The translations under genes were made by a program, and so were the position numbers. Below are positions 49,436 to 61,650 of a stretch of DNA of 64,000 bases, one piece after another; position 1 is the first letter of the stretch; every line of letters starts with the position of its first letter. Source of the DNA: Perkinsus olseni (Eukaryota > Perkinsozoa > Perkinsida > Perkinsidae); NCBI GenBank assembly GCA_013115135.1, contig JABANP010000036.1, positions 168,553 to 232,552 of the forward strand, given 5' to 3'. A model generated the notes under the pieces. The model worked only from the letters and a program-made list of their open reading frames with translations, made no database searches and was not told where the DNA came from.

Positions 49436-51087
49436 TTAGGAACGTGTTTCCAAGTAATGCGGTAGCAGAAGTAAAGCTGTGCAATATGGAAAAAAACCGG
49501 GATCAAACTTCAAAGAATACGACGGGAATTCGATTCTTCGCGCACGATGTATGTTCTTCTATTATAAGTAGTAGAGATTGTTGTCGAAAGATGACCCCTA
49601 GGGCTAGATTTTGACACGTGTCGGCGTTTGTAGAACGGACAGAAAGATGATGTTGTCCAAAGGAGCGCTTACGGCGCTAATCTACCTGCAAGTAACTAAG
49701 CCTAAGCAGCTTTCCTGCGCTGTTCATTCGTGCTGAACGACTTCAAGCACGACTGCTCTCGCCATCGCCTATCGTTTTGTTATACCTGCCGCCATGAGGC
49801 CTCTCTCGGGACTTGTCCACCGGTGCGAACTCGGTACGAATAGTCGGTCGCAGCACTGTGTTTTTCGAAAAGGCTGCTGCTGTGACTTACACACCACAAT
49901 ACCATCGTGCGATCCGTGATGATGGACTTGGAGGAATCACTCTCGAATCCCTCGCGTCTCAGGGGAATTCCATATCGCCATTCAGAGAAGTATAAAAGTT
50001 TTGAAGCTCGGGTTCGGGTGAGTCGTGCATGGGTCCTCTGATTCATCTGGTGAGGTGTTCCCGGTCGCTCAATTTTGCTTGGGAGAACTGGTCATTCACC
50101 GGGCCGATCGCTCTTGGTGACATGAGCTGCGGGCCGTTTTCGTTATATTCACTTACACAGCGGGTATCACCTATATAGGTGGCTTTCTCATATTATCACG
50201 ACTCTGGGCGATTATGCCGTAGAACAGGCTGCAAGCATTGCACGGTAACAACGAGTTCTCTCTCTAAGTTGACGATCTCGCACGAGGCCGTTGAGTACCA
50301 GCTGGCAAAGACTGTTATGAAGCAGTGCATGAGGCGAGGCTGATACTGGGCGACCGCTATGAGCTGGGCCACCTTGCTATGTATTCCAGGGAAGTAGAGC
50401 ATCGGTATCATAGTTTTTCTGCAACGCTCCGCTGAGGTTCAACACAGGAAGTCTGCTTCTCGTCTCTGTGGTGCCTTGCTGCGAGAGATAGCATTCTCCT
50501 AGGGAGCGAGCCTCGATGAGAGCCAATTCCGTGGGGGAGTAGTCGTGCGAGGAGCATGGTAGTGGTAGTAGCGGGTGTACAGGAGATCATCGGAATGAAA
50601 GCTTGGCACGTTAGAGGGTCCCGGGTAGCGTTCATGGTGTTGTCGTACATGGCTCGAGGGGGAGCTCGGATCCGAGCGAGAGCTAAATTGGTCGAAATTG
50701 GTGGCATGTGGGCCGGTCTTGCTGCCCATTGTATGCTGCCTCTCTGGATGGTATCTTAAAGTTTTGAGTTTTAAAGATCGGAATCTTAAGCTGAGTATGT
50801 CCGTGTTGAGTGTTGAGCCGTTGGTGTGGGTCGACCTTGCCGGCGAGTGGTAGTAGAAGTCGTGCATTCTCTGGGGAGAGGTCCAACAGCGGGTGGTGAC
50901 GGCAGGGACTCCCTGCGTACCCCTGCCTGCCAGGGAGATTGCCCAGTGTCAGCTCAGGACACGACTACTCTATGATGTATTTCTGTCGTCCACGGTGTAG
51001 TGTTTCAGAGTCTATCATAGGACCAACAGTCCATCGTTGCAGAGGTCACGTCGAAGGCGAGCCCTTCTCCTCTTTTCCCTCCGCCCA
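49436..51087. other. Gap upstream of the RING gene
   Basis: About 1.65 kb with no recognised gene. One further TTGTCCAAA word lies near 49655. Short frames on both strands (for example minus about 50400-50870) have no family resemblance. The right part should include the RING gene promoter. Confidence 0.4.
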
Positions 51088-51756
51088 ATGAACCTGTCAT
51101 CCCACAGTATCTCCTTCAGGATCAAGGATCTCTATCCCACTGAGGATGATGAGGAGTGTGTGGTATGCTACTCGCCCACTCAAGTGCTCGATGTCCAATG
51201 CTCCACCTGCGGCGCCTTCGTGTGTAGGGAGTGCCTGCCCCAGCTGCAGAAGCCGGCTGAATGCCCCCATTGCCGATCGCTGAGTCGATGGCAACGCTTC
51301 AATGCAGTGGGGCTCAGAGTTCGGAAAATGATTTTATCATTCTTGAACGACCGGATACTCGACACTCTGGAGGAGGCAGCAGCGCGATTGCCGCCAATGG
51401 GGAAGTCATGCAGAGGGGGAATAATTTCGCGGCGCGCGACGGTTTGTGATGGTTGTGGTGAGGATAGTGACTCAGCTCTCTCCGAATGCCGTTGCGAGAT
51501 GTGCGAGGGCTGTTCAGCAGAAGACTACGACGGAGCGGAGCTTTATGGTCGTCATTTATGCCGGGATGGGCAGCCCTCGGCTCCCTTATTGCGAGGGCTA
51601 GTCAAAACCCGTAGCGTCTTGCACGCCATCCTCAGCTTCCTGGTGTGCGATGACGAGGAGAGACTCGGTGCCCAATTTCTGCCTCCATCGGGGCCCGCTC
51701 TCGCACCGGTACCCTTTCCGGCCTGCTCTTGGGACGGGACCCATTCGTCCCTGTGA
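51088..51756 (+). CDS. C4C4 RING-finger protein, putative E3 ligase
   Basis: 222 residues from the ATG at 51088 (MNLSSHSISF). Residues 24-62 form an all-cysteine RING: C24-x2-C27, C38-x2-C41, C46-x2-C49, C59-x2-C62 (ECVVCY, QCSTC, VCREC, ECPHC). This C4C4 pattern, lacking the usual His, is seen in a minority of RING families, for example CNOT4. A second cysteine-rich patch follows at about residues 120-150 (VCDGCGEDSD, SECRCEMCEGC), perhaps another zinc-binding unit. No membrane span. RING domains recruit E2 enzymes for ubiquitin transfer; the substrate is unknown. It lies 215 bases upstream of TAF1 on the same strand. Confidence 0.75.
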   Translation: MNLSSHSISFRIKDLYPTEDDEECVVCYSPTQVLDVQCSTCGAFVCRECLPQLQKPAECPHCRSLSRWQRFNAVGLRVRKMILSFLNDRILDTLEEAAARLPPMGKSCRGGIISRRATVCDGCGEDSDSALSECRCEMCEGCSAEDYDGAELYGRHLCRDGQPSAPLLRGLVKTRSVLHAILSFLVCDDEERLGAQFLPPSGPALAPVPFPACSWDGTHSSL

Positions 51757-51971
51757 TGCGGCGATGCTCTCGGTTGAAGCTGCGCGAACGCTAGCCTTCC
51801 CACGCCGTTGGCCCGGGTGGCTTGAATGAAGTTGAATTCTCACTCTGCATGCTCGTTGACTCGTCTCCTGCTTGTATGATGTCGAGTTGGGTACCCTCGG
51901 CAGTTCATCACTCAGTCGGTCTTCCCTTCTTTCTCTTCCCTCCCTAGCATACCCCTCTCGTCACTAACGAC

Positions 51972-54900
51972 ATGAGTGAAGGGGGCGGCGGCGGTTCGAC
52001 TCCTCTCGGTGTCGACTGGGCCGGAGCTTTCGCCACCGGCTTCTCGACCCCCTTGGATGGCCCAGCGGCGGAAGGCTCCGTCACACCATCCTCCTTCCGC
52101 CTGCAGCCGCTCGGTGATGAAGACTTCGGCGGAGAGTTCTCCCCTCAGGCCATTGCCGGTATGACACCCCTAGCTGTGGACGGCTCCCTCACGCCAGGGT
52201 TCCGGCTACAGCCACTGGGTGATGAGGAGTTCGGAGGCCTCGCTCAGCCGGCGGCGCAGCAGTTGAAGCCTCTTGCGGTAGTAGAGAGACAACAGCGGAA
52301 CTACGTGGCTCGGTTGGGGGCCAAGAATGATGCTGATGCAAGAGCGAGGCAGTGGAGGGGCAGCTACGATATCGAGTACATGCCCGGCGGCGAGGTGATA
52401 TCTACAGCAACTGGGGGGCCTCAACAGCAGTCTCTGAGGAAACGCAAGCATAGTGGTAGCGACATTGATGGTGCGATCTCGGGCACACCGGTCCAGGAGC
52501 TACCTGTGAGCCGAGGGATGCTGTCAGGGGTGGTCCTGGGCCTCGATACGGCGGTTGGAACTGTGGCTGAGAATGGTGTGGTACGAGCCAGGGCTCCGAA
52601 GGCCTTGCCGATGCCTACCGTAAAGGAGGCTGGCAGGAGGGAGAATCATCTTCTAGAGGAGATGGCGCCTTTCCTGAAGGGCCCACTGGACATGTATTGC
52701 AATGCCTTGGAGGGTTCGGACGAATTGCTGTCATCCTTCCCGAGTTTCCTCTCGATGGTGCCAACAGATCTTGTTGGTCCCGAGATGAACTCCGAAGATG
52801 AGGCTAGGGCTGCAGCGGCGTCCGAAGCGGGAAGCGAGTCCAGCGACGACTGGGACTCTGACGTGCTGGACTTGCGCCGTTCAGCCCGGCAGCAGCTGAT
52901 GGAGGACTCGCTGCGCGGTGCCCCTCACGCGGAGTGCGCCAAGGAGCTTCTGGGTATCGAGTACTGGCCGCAGTTCACTACCATCGTCGCTAAGAAGCCG
53001 ACACCTTTGCGTGCCAATGAGCAGCGGTATCATCGGCGGCATCTCTGGCGAATGGGCTTTGATGCATATAATGACAAGTGGTGGTGTCGAACCCGGGCGG
53101 AAGCCTTACCAGCGGTATCGGCTGAGAGCAGCCCCAGCAGCTCTGCAACGAATACTCCGACCAGTCAGGCGGCTCCTATACAGCCTAAGAGGGCATGCCG
53201 GTATAACACGCCCAAGGAGGTGTCTCTACGGGATGAGTCCGCCTTCGTTCTTCTCGAAGGCATTGAACAATACCCAATCCTCATGCATCAGGTTGGCATG
53301 AGCGCTTACTTCAATACGTACTTACCTGCGAGAAGCAGGGTTATGGGACCGCCACCATCGAGTGACACTCTCGGCCGAGTTCGCTATGCTGCTGACGATG
53401 GCTTCATTCCGGGTGTCTTCGGCGGGAATGTCGTCAGATTCGACCCCCTATCCGGAATTAACTCCTGCACCCTCATCGAGTCTGTCCTACTGCGGGCGCC
53501 GCTGTTCGAGCACCACACCAGCGCCCCCACTGACTTCATCTTCATACGTTGCCAGGAGGCAGTGGCTACTAGTAAGGGCGGCGGTAGAGGGCACAGTGTC
53601 TCAGTGAAGCGGTCGAGGAAGCAGCAGGACAACAGCACCAAGTACATTAACATCATACGACCGCTCCAGCGCCTCGTCACTATGGGGCAGGCTGAACCGT
53701 TGGTGAAGGTCGACCCGCCCTTACCGGCGAAGATCAACCCTCTGATGCGGTCGAGGATTGTCCTTGAGACCCGCAAGTCCTTCCGGCACCACCGTCGGCC
53801 GCTGAGACCGGACGATGTGGTACGGATGTTCGGGCACGCTAACAAGAGGACCACTCTGGAGCGCTTCATAGCGGCAGCGAATCATGAGCTTCAAGTTCGA
53901 CCTGGCCAGCCGATGCCTCAGCTGGACCCCTCGGCGGAGATGAGCCTGGTGGAGTCCTGCAAGATGGACTCTATGCTCGATGGTGTGCGACGACTCTGTG
54001 AGAGGGGAGTAACGAAGCTGGTCACCAGTGATCGGATACGGCAGGCCGTGCGTGAGATCGAAACTCACGAGTCTAGCATGAGCAGCAGGTCTGAAGGACG
54101 AGCGGGTCCGGTACGATGCCATGCAGGTCGAGGCCGAGCTGAAGACGACGCCGTGGAGTCTGAGCAACGACTACTGGGAGGTGGTTGAAGGCGGCAAGCG
54201 CGGTGCCTTCTTCGAGTTCTCGCATTTGGGTGATCCGAGTGGTGGTCGAGGAGAGGGCGTCAGCTATGTACGGCAGCAGAGGTCGGTTGACGCTGCCCTG
54301 GGAGCTGGAGGAGTCGCCAGCGGTCAAAGGCTCGAGCCAAAAACTGGGTGATCTCCGGGCGAAGAGTGCTAAGGAGCTCGAAGCAGGAAATGCGCAAGCT
54401 CGGCACGCCAGAGGCTCAGCTGGCCGGATTGGGTCGGTGGGAGTTGGTCCGCCAGCTGTCTGTGCTCCTGCGTGGTGTTGAGGATGCTGATGTTGCTCTA
54501 GCGGCCGCGGCCAGTAACGAGCTGCCGGCCAAACGTAAGCAGATTCATAGTGAGAGATTGGCAACGGCTTGGCGAAAGCAGTACAAGGCGCTGTCCAGTG
54601 AGGAGAGAGACTTTAGCGATGTTGACTCGGATGATGAAGAAAGCAACGAAGCCGCAGTGCCCAAGGCCGGCGATGAGAAGACCCCAATAGACTCCCTCGA
54701 GGATGACTTGTTGGCTGACCTCATGGACTCGTCACCGAAGCAAGAGCAGGTGGCCGCTGACTCGAGCGAAGAGATGGTACCGAGGCTGAAGATAGTCACT
54801 ACTGGACGAGAGAAGGTCACAGGTGCGCCGTGGACGAGAGTGCAGTACGTGTATGGTCGGCATAATATCGACATTTACAAGAGATGGAAGATGATAGATA

Positions 54901-55091
54901 ATGTTGACTCGGCTGCTCTGAAGGAGGTCATCTCACTTAACGACTCCAAGCGGTGGTGGCAGCAATCTCGACAAGAGTTTGAAGATCCACCAGCTACTGC
55001 GGGAGAGTATCGAGCAAGGCAAGCTGGCGCCCGAAGGAGGTCACAAGATGCTCTCGGTGTCACTTCTACGGGCATGAGGCTCAGGACGTAG
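51972..55091 (+). CDS. TAF1: TFIID subunit TAF1
   Basis: Largest TFIID subunit, scaffold for promoter recognition. ATG at 51972; a first open frame runs to 54188. The TAF1 core (DUF3591) is clear: FVLLEGIEQYPILMHQVGM, DDGFIPGVFGGNVVRFDPLS, LRAPLFEHHTSAPTDFIFIR, YINIIRPLQRLVTMGQAEPL, and RIVLETRKSFRHHRRPLRPD with VRMFGHANKRTTLERF. The match continues in two other frames: LKTTPWSLSNDYW then GDPSGGRGEGVSYVR, then LGDLRAKSAKEL, then MRKLGTPEAQLAGLGRWELV, and a charged C-terminal part ending at 55091. The N-terminal part has two copies of a SFRLQPLGDE(D/E)FGG unit. No bromodomain, unlike animals. Three changes of frame, each +1, between 54080 and 54400 need introns or sequence errors (see findings). 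Confidence 0.88.
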
Positions 55092-55477
55092 ACAGATGCC
55101 CAGTGAAGGGCAATGTATCATAGTGATATTAGTATGAATCCCTAATAGTATTTTCCCAAGACCTACTCATCTGCCAATGCTGTTGTTGATGGCGATGCAC
55201 GTTTATTCTACCATTCTATGGTCATAGCGCAGTAACTACGTTGTAATATTAACCTCTCCTTATGCTACGTAAAGTTTTGAGTTAAGTAACCTTCTCGTAC
55301 CCTCAGCTTATCCGCGCTTATCCGCTCGTCATCGCGTACGAGGTGCAAGTGTGGGGCCTACATGATAGGAACGGTGCAAGTTCTGGGAGTGCCTCGTTTG
55401 GAGTCTCTTCTCACTGTTGTGAGGTCGCGGTTGCCTTAAGCTACTGTTGTGTGGTTCCTGCTACCGCCACAACCGTA
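55092..55477. other. TAF1 3' flank / amidohydrolase A upstream
   Basis: 386 bases. The part just after the TAF1 stop (about 55092-55250) recurs, diverged, downstream of the TAF1 pseudogene at about 62400-62610. No gene. Confidence 0.5.
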
Positions 55478-58316
55478 ATGTCTAGCGAGATCTCTACTAC
55501 TTCTAGCGGCTCTGGAATTACCTGCATTCGCGCTGGTTGGGTTATCCAAGTCGATGAAGAGAATTCTGTCATTCCTGACGGTTGTGTCGTCTGGGACAAC
55601 GAGTGAGTACACGCTGGAGCGCCGGTGCCGCCAACGGAACTGTACTCGGCACCCAGCAGCGGGCCATCCGGAGGCACGTCACACTCCCGTCTCAGGTCCC
55701 ATCGAATCCTCAACGTTTGCCCTTTCTCTGAGCTCCCCGCTGACGTCGAAGTGACTGAGCATCTTCCCAAGCATGCCATCATGCCCGGCATGATCAACTG
55801 CCATACTCATACCCCTATGGCGCCTCTCAGGGTAGTTTACAGTACCATAATTCCGTTCACTCGGTATGCGCATCGCCTTATTCAGGGTTACTCTGATGAC
55901 CAGAACTTGCAGGACTGGCTCCAGAAGTATGTCTGGCCTGCTGAAGCGAAGTAGGCTTTCCATGGGAGAGCAGGCCGTGTTTTGAAACGGTTACTGTGGT
56001 GATGTGCAGGTTCGTATCTCCCGAGTTTGTGAAGCTCGGATCCCAACTCTGCATATATGAGATGCTCCTTTCTGGTAAGTTGGTTCGGAAAAGGGCCCTC
56101 TGGTCGATAGTTTGATGACTGTGTGATGAATATTATAATACATATGGACGGACCATCGCACCTCCCAACCTGCATAACTGCTTTTGAAGGTGTGCCGTGT
56201 TAGGCTGTGTAAATTTCTCAAGTCTCGGTGATGGCAGCCGCTGCCAAGTTCGGTGATACTCGTCTGCGTGTATAGGAGATAGTCCCCGAGGACTGTTCCG
56301 CAGGTTCCACTGCCTTCGTCGATATGTACATGTTCCCCCATGCAGTGGCGGAGGTTGCTAACGACGCTCACATCAGGTGGGTTTGAAAAAGCCCAGGGCG
56401 AGCCGTGTGATCGTGAGTTCATTTCGCGACGGTTGATGGATGAGCACGATGCCGGTGCCCTGCCTAGTTTTGAATTTAGATGCTTCAATGGCGAGGCAGT
56501 GATGGACATTGGTGATGGTTCCATCGACAAAATGATCGACGCCGCTGCTGAGTATGTCAACAATAAAGGTGAGGTTGCAGGGAGGCGCTGGCTCTCGCTC
56601 ATCATTATCACCATCATCATCCGGTGACTCAACTTCAACGTTGGTTTGCGAGCGAAGCAGCCTCAGTTGGAGTTAAGGGAGGGCGCAGGTTCTCGACTGA
56701 TGCTTTTAATCCATCGATATGATATCGACGGTATCCCCTCTAGGCTGCTCTCACTGGCATGTCGCGATCTTTCTATTCTGTCCCTGTCATCTTCAGAAAA
56801 TCGCAGCGAGATGGTGACTCCCTTGAACATCGCCCACGCCTGTTATACAGTAAGGATGGCATCTTTGGTCGGAGCTCGATCTCCGTATTTAACGCACTGC
56901 CAACAATAATCGTTCGCCCCAGGTCCCCAAGGATAAGCTCAAGAGAATCTCGGCAATCGCTAAGCCAGCTGGAACTCTAGTTCATATCCATGTCCACGAG
57001 TCACAGGCCGAGGTTGACGAGTAGGCCTTCACTTCTGCACGTATTACAAAAGATGCCCGGTAAAGTTTCTCTTTAGGTACTTCAAACAGCATGGCGAGTC
57101 GGCGATAGATGCATTAGACGAAGCGGGCTTGCTTAACGACCACTTGATCGCCGCCCACTGTGTGCACATGACTGACGAGGTCAGTCCCCGGTCTTTGTTG
57201 AGTATCCCTGGCGTGCGTCCTAGCGCGCCGCGGAGACCTCCATGCTCCATCTCGTTAGCATTGCCGATACTTCCGACACCTTCATGATGAAATGTTGTTT
57301 AGGAGATTGCCCGGTTCGCCAGATCTGGCGCCAATGCTGTTCACTGTCCACGTGCTAACGCCAAGCTCGCGAGCGGCATTGCAAGAGTAGCGGCTCGCAC
57401 GCTCTTGTGGTTGGTAGTTTCTTCCCTTTCCCCAGGTACAGAGGATGCTGGATGCTGGTGTCAATGTGTGTCTCGGCACCGACAGCCCGTGCTGCAACAA
57501 CTCCATGGATATGTTGCAGGAGATGCAGTACGCGAGCCTCCTAGGGAAGGTTGCAGGTAGAGAGGAGGCAACGACTGGCCGATGAGGGATTATCTGCTTA
57601 TTCAGGGCCCGGCATGAACCCTAAAGCCGTTAACTGCTACACCGCCGTCCGTATGGCAACCATAAACGGTGCTAGAGCTGTCAGGCGAGAGTCGGTGAGT
57701 GCCACACTGCTTCATTCTTCAATCAGGAGTATCTCTGTTGTGTAGGACTTGGGATCTCTTGAGGTCGGCAAGCTCGTCGATATGATCGCCATCGACCTTG
57801 GCCGTCTGGAGAATCAGCCCGTATACGATCCTGTGTCAGCTATTGTGTAAGTTGGACGGGTTTCTGTATAAGCGTCAAGCGCACCCTATGGATAGTGCAT
57901 GGGGCCGAACATATGGCAGACGTATCCAAAAGCTCCCGTATGGTCATCGTGTAGAGGACGCCTGCTTGTACTCCTGCGCGTAGCACCATATCAGCTCGTC
58001 ATGGTCAGGTACACCAACCAGAGATCAGTGACTGATGTATGGATCGGAGGGAAGCGTGTCGTTCGAGATAGAGAGGTAAGGAGGCTACGCAGACTCTGCA
58101 AAAGCCATCCTCAATGCAATGCATTTCTGCGGGAATCGGTCTTGTGGCCTCTTAGTCAGAAACTGTGATCTAGCATTCCATTCGCTGCCGCTACTTGTTG
58201 CTCTTCAGGTTTTAACTGTGTGCAAGCCGTCCGTCGAAAGGCTAGCGGATTATCAGAAGCAGATAGCAGAGTTCAAGGCGGAGCGGAAAGCCGCTGAAGT
58301 CGCTGCACATGCTTAG
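55478..58316 (+). CDS. TRZ/ATZ-type amidohydrolase A (MTA/SAH deaminase-like)
   Basis: Metal-dependent hydrolase of the SsnA/MtaD/AtzA group, which deaminates or dechlorinates nucleoside-like or heterocyclic substrates. Exon 1 is 55478-55602, intron 55603-55695, exon 2 from 55696; stop 58314-58316. Spliced order: VIQVDEENSVIPDGCVVWD; MPGMINCHTHTPMAPLRV (metal HxH); LQDWLQKYVWPAEAK; TAFVDMYMFPHAV; GTLVHIHVHESQAEVDE (metal His); LIAAHCVHMTDE (metal His); IARFARSGANAVHCPRANAK; GVNVCLGTDSPCCNNSMDML (metal Asp in GTDS); AVRMATINGARAV; DLGSLEVGKLVDMIAIDL; VTDVWIGGKRVV. All catalytic motifs are intact. A Lys/Ala-rich tail ends the protein. Substrate not deducible; MTA/SAH deamination is the best family guess. 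Confidence 0.85.
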
Positions 58317-58602
58317 ACCTCACTTTTCATTTTACCAGCCGGATCAGATTAACAAATCTGATTCTATCATGGGGAGTTTTTTCTGGCAGTTCGAACTTCG
58401 CTGCATGTCCGTGATACGACTCCTCAGTCCGTGACAAAGCAAGCTTCGTTTTCAGACGTTTACCGGCATTGCACTGTTGTAGCGTTAGTCCGTTGAAAGG
58501 GCCGGAATGGACGCTTGCAAACAAGGGATCTGGGACGAACTCTCCCGGAGGGATGATGAGGCCATTCAGTTGAGGGTTAGATAACTCCCCACCTGCGGTC
58601 CC

Positions 58603-61533
58603 ATGGCAGCGTTTGCCGATGCAACTGGCAAGACTTATTGTCTGCGGGCTCCTTATGTTATAACAGTGAATGGCGACGATCAGATAATCGAGGATGGCTG
58701 CGTTGCTTGGGATACTCGGTGAGGGTCCTTCGTGGCGGCTCCTCCCTCTTGAGACTTCCATCGGGAAGCCTCCGGGGCATCTGGCCATGTCCATCAGGAC
58801 CAAACGCATAACTCACGTGTGTCCCGCGGCGGAGCTACCGAATGACATCAGAATCGACGAGTTTCTGGAGCAACACGTCCTCATCCCTGGACTCATCAAT
58901 TGCCACACTCACGTGGCGATGACTTTGCTGAGGGTGAGCCCAGCAGTTCTTCCTACGTCCCATATCCCTCTCAGGGTTTTGCAGATGACCTGGAGCTTAT
59001 GGACTGGCTCGACCATTACATCTGGCCCGCAGAGAAGCGGTATAGAGTGGCGGGTCTTAGACTGTTGGCCTCTCTCGTCTTCTGTCCTCTTGAGTCTCGC
59101 AGCCTCGCTTCTGTCGCTGTGCTGTGCGAATCCTGTTGGCGACCCGACGTGACTGGTTGGCTGTCAGTTTTCTGTCGAAGGAGTATATAACGCTAGGCAC
59201 ACAGATGGGGGTATATGAGATGCTCAAAACGGGTGAGTAATGGTGCCAATCTCCTACGTTTTGGGTCGTTCCGTGTCGGGGGTTAGACGGGTAACGTCTA
59301 GCTTCATGAGACAGTATCCTCGGTGAGGCAGCTCGAGTTGAGAGGCTCTGATACCGAGAGGCTGCCTCAATGAAGCTGTTTGGGAGGACCGATCTCAAAC
59401 GGCAGTTCTATATGATTCAATAACTCTCCTACTGATGTACTATCGTTGAAAGAGAGCAACGAATTCGCAGGGTGTCGAGCATGATCTTCTGAGGACCACA
59501 CTCGGCAGGTCATGAGGCTGCGCTTGAGGTTTTCCTGGTGAGTCAGTCGCGGACGACCATCGGATTGTATCACTACACAAGCAGCGTTGAACGCTATGTT
59601 CAACACGCTACTGCGTCTTGGACGCAGTACATCTAAGACACATGGAAATACTAGTCTATTGAGTGAGTTGGCCAGCGGACCAACTAGGTCAGCATGCAGT
59701 ATCTTGTAACGGAGACAATCATGTTGAGATCACCTCATTGCAGTGAAACTCATTAAAAACTTGATGTCGATCGGCGCAGCCAAAGCTCACCAAAAGTCGG
59801 CCGCTGCGGAGATCCACGGACTTCTCTTACTTATTAGTGACCTCCTCACCCTAGAGCTACTCTAGCCACGAGTCATCCCCGTAGCTCAGGTACAACCTGC
59901 TTCCTCGACATGTACTTCATGCCGGCTGATACGGTCGCTGTCACCGTCCCGGCAGGCATCAGGTCACGCTCCGATCGTCGCTGTATGCTGAGCCTCATAT
60001 TCCTAGGTGTTTCAACGGCCATGCTATCATAGATTTTGGAGATGGATCTGTTGATGGACTCATCGATGTTGCCCGGGATTATGTCAACAGTGGTAAATAC
60101 GCCACCTAGTCACCGCGAGCAGGACCAGGATAGTGAGATTGATATTCTAGTCTGCTCAGTAGACAGCCGTCCTGATGAACCACCTTCAATACGGTATTGG
60201 CTGCCCCGCGTAACGTTAGTTGGTGTTGAGTATCCGCGCAATACTCGTCGAGCTCCGAGGGCACCCTGACTGTCGTGAGCGCTGGAGTCGAGTCGCGGTG
60301 TGGCGTCGACACGACGTTGCGGGCCACTGCTAGTGGTCCCAGAGATGGCAGCGCTCGACTCATCATCACTGTCTTAGCCTCAACATCTCTTAACAATACT
60401 CCCTTGTCAGCCCCAACTTCTCTGGTCACCCCTGTCATCTGCCCACACTCTTGTTACACGGTGAGGTTCACAGTCTCTAGCCAGACTCGCTCGAGTCTCG
60501 GCTGTTCAGGTACCGAAGGAGAAACTTCAGAAGTTAGCTGACGCGGTGAGCTCTCGAGGCGACGACGCGCCAGTGCTGACTCACATTCATCTGCACGAGA
60601 GCACTGGGGAGATCGCATCGTGGGCATCAGATCCTGGTCGTGAGCGGAACTATGGTCGCTATCAGTTACTATGAGAAGAGTGGAGAGTCGGCCATCGAGA
60701 CCTTGAAGTCGGTTGGGCTGTTAAATAGGAACATGATAGCAGCCCATTGTGTCCATCTGACGGAGGATGTAACAGCGGATCCGAACGGCCGAGAGCTTGT
60801 TTCAGCATCCGGGGTTCGTCACACCGTAGGAAATCTCGACACTGGCTACAGCTGGCGTTAATGCCGCACATTGCCCTCGGTCCAATCTCAAACTCGCGAG
60901 TGGTATGTCGCCGGTAAGATGGTCGATCGTCGTACCGAATCGATATTAGCGGTGATGGTCGTTAGACAGGTCCAGCGACTCCTCGACGCGGGGATTAATG
61001 TGTGCCTTGGGACGGACTCGGCATGCTCCAACAACTCTCTGTGCATGTTGCAGGAGATGCAATTCGCCAGCCTTGTCGGGAAGCTGAGTAGTTTCGCCGA
61101 AAGTGAACTCTCTTGCCGTGATGGACCGTGGCTCAGGCAGCGGTAGCGACGCGAGAAGTGTGAATTGCCATACGGCGCTCCGGATGGCTACAATGAACGG
61201 CGCGAAAGCTCTTGGCAAGGACAAGGTGCGCTACACAGCATTGGGAGCGCTGCGTGACATCTGGCGATGTAGGATCTCGGCTCGCTGGAAGTCGGCAAGA
61301 TCGCGGACATCGTCGCTGTTGACTTGGGCCACATAGGAAGTCTACCAGTCTACGACCCTGTGTCGGCCCTAGTGTAGCCCAGAACGTCCCCCGGCGGTGT
61401 TGCGGAATGCGAGCTCAGGTACACCAACGAGAGGACAGTGAGTGATGTGTGGATCGATGGCAAGAGGGTGGTCAAGAGTTCACAGGTGACGGATGAAACT
61501 CTTCTTGCGGTTCCACGTCTCGACACAGCCTGA
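58603..61533 (+). CDS. TRZ/ATZ-type amidohydrolase B (paralogue)
   Basis: Second copy in tandem. Exon 1 58603-58718, intron 58719-58797, exon 2 from 58798; stop 61531-61533. Motifs in order: ITVNGDDQIIEDGCVAWD; IPGLINCHTHVAMTLLR (HxH); GFADDLELMDWLDHYIWPAE; a long gap (about 59240-59890) without coding signal, then TTCFLDMYFMPADTV; VLTHIHLHESTGEIAS; MIAAHCVHLTED; GVNAAHCPRSNLKLASG; GINVCLGTDSACSNNSLCML; ALRMATMNGAKALGKDK; DLGSLEVGKIADIVAVDLGH; VSDVWIDGKRVV. It keeps all metal ligands and, with LASG and GFADDL, is closer to the family consensus than copy A. The gap may be one large intron or two merged partial genes. Confidence 0.8.
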
Positions 61534-61650
61534 TGAATTTGCAATCTGAGGTCACTGCACGAGGTTACCATACCGACCACTAGGTTCATCAGATATATAC
61601 ATTAAACGCTGCGAACGAGTGTTAGTATTGGTACTTTCAAGGTGCTAACG

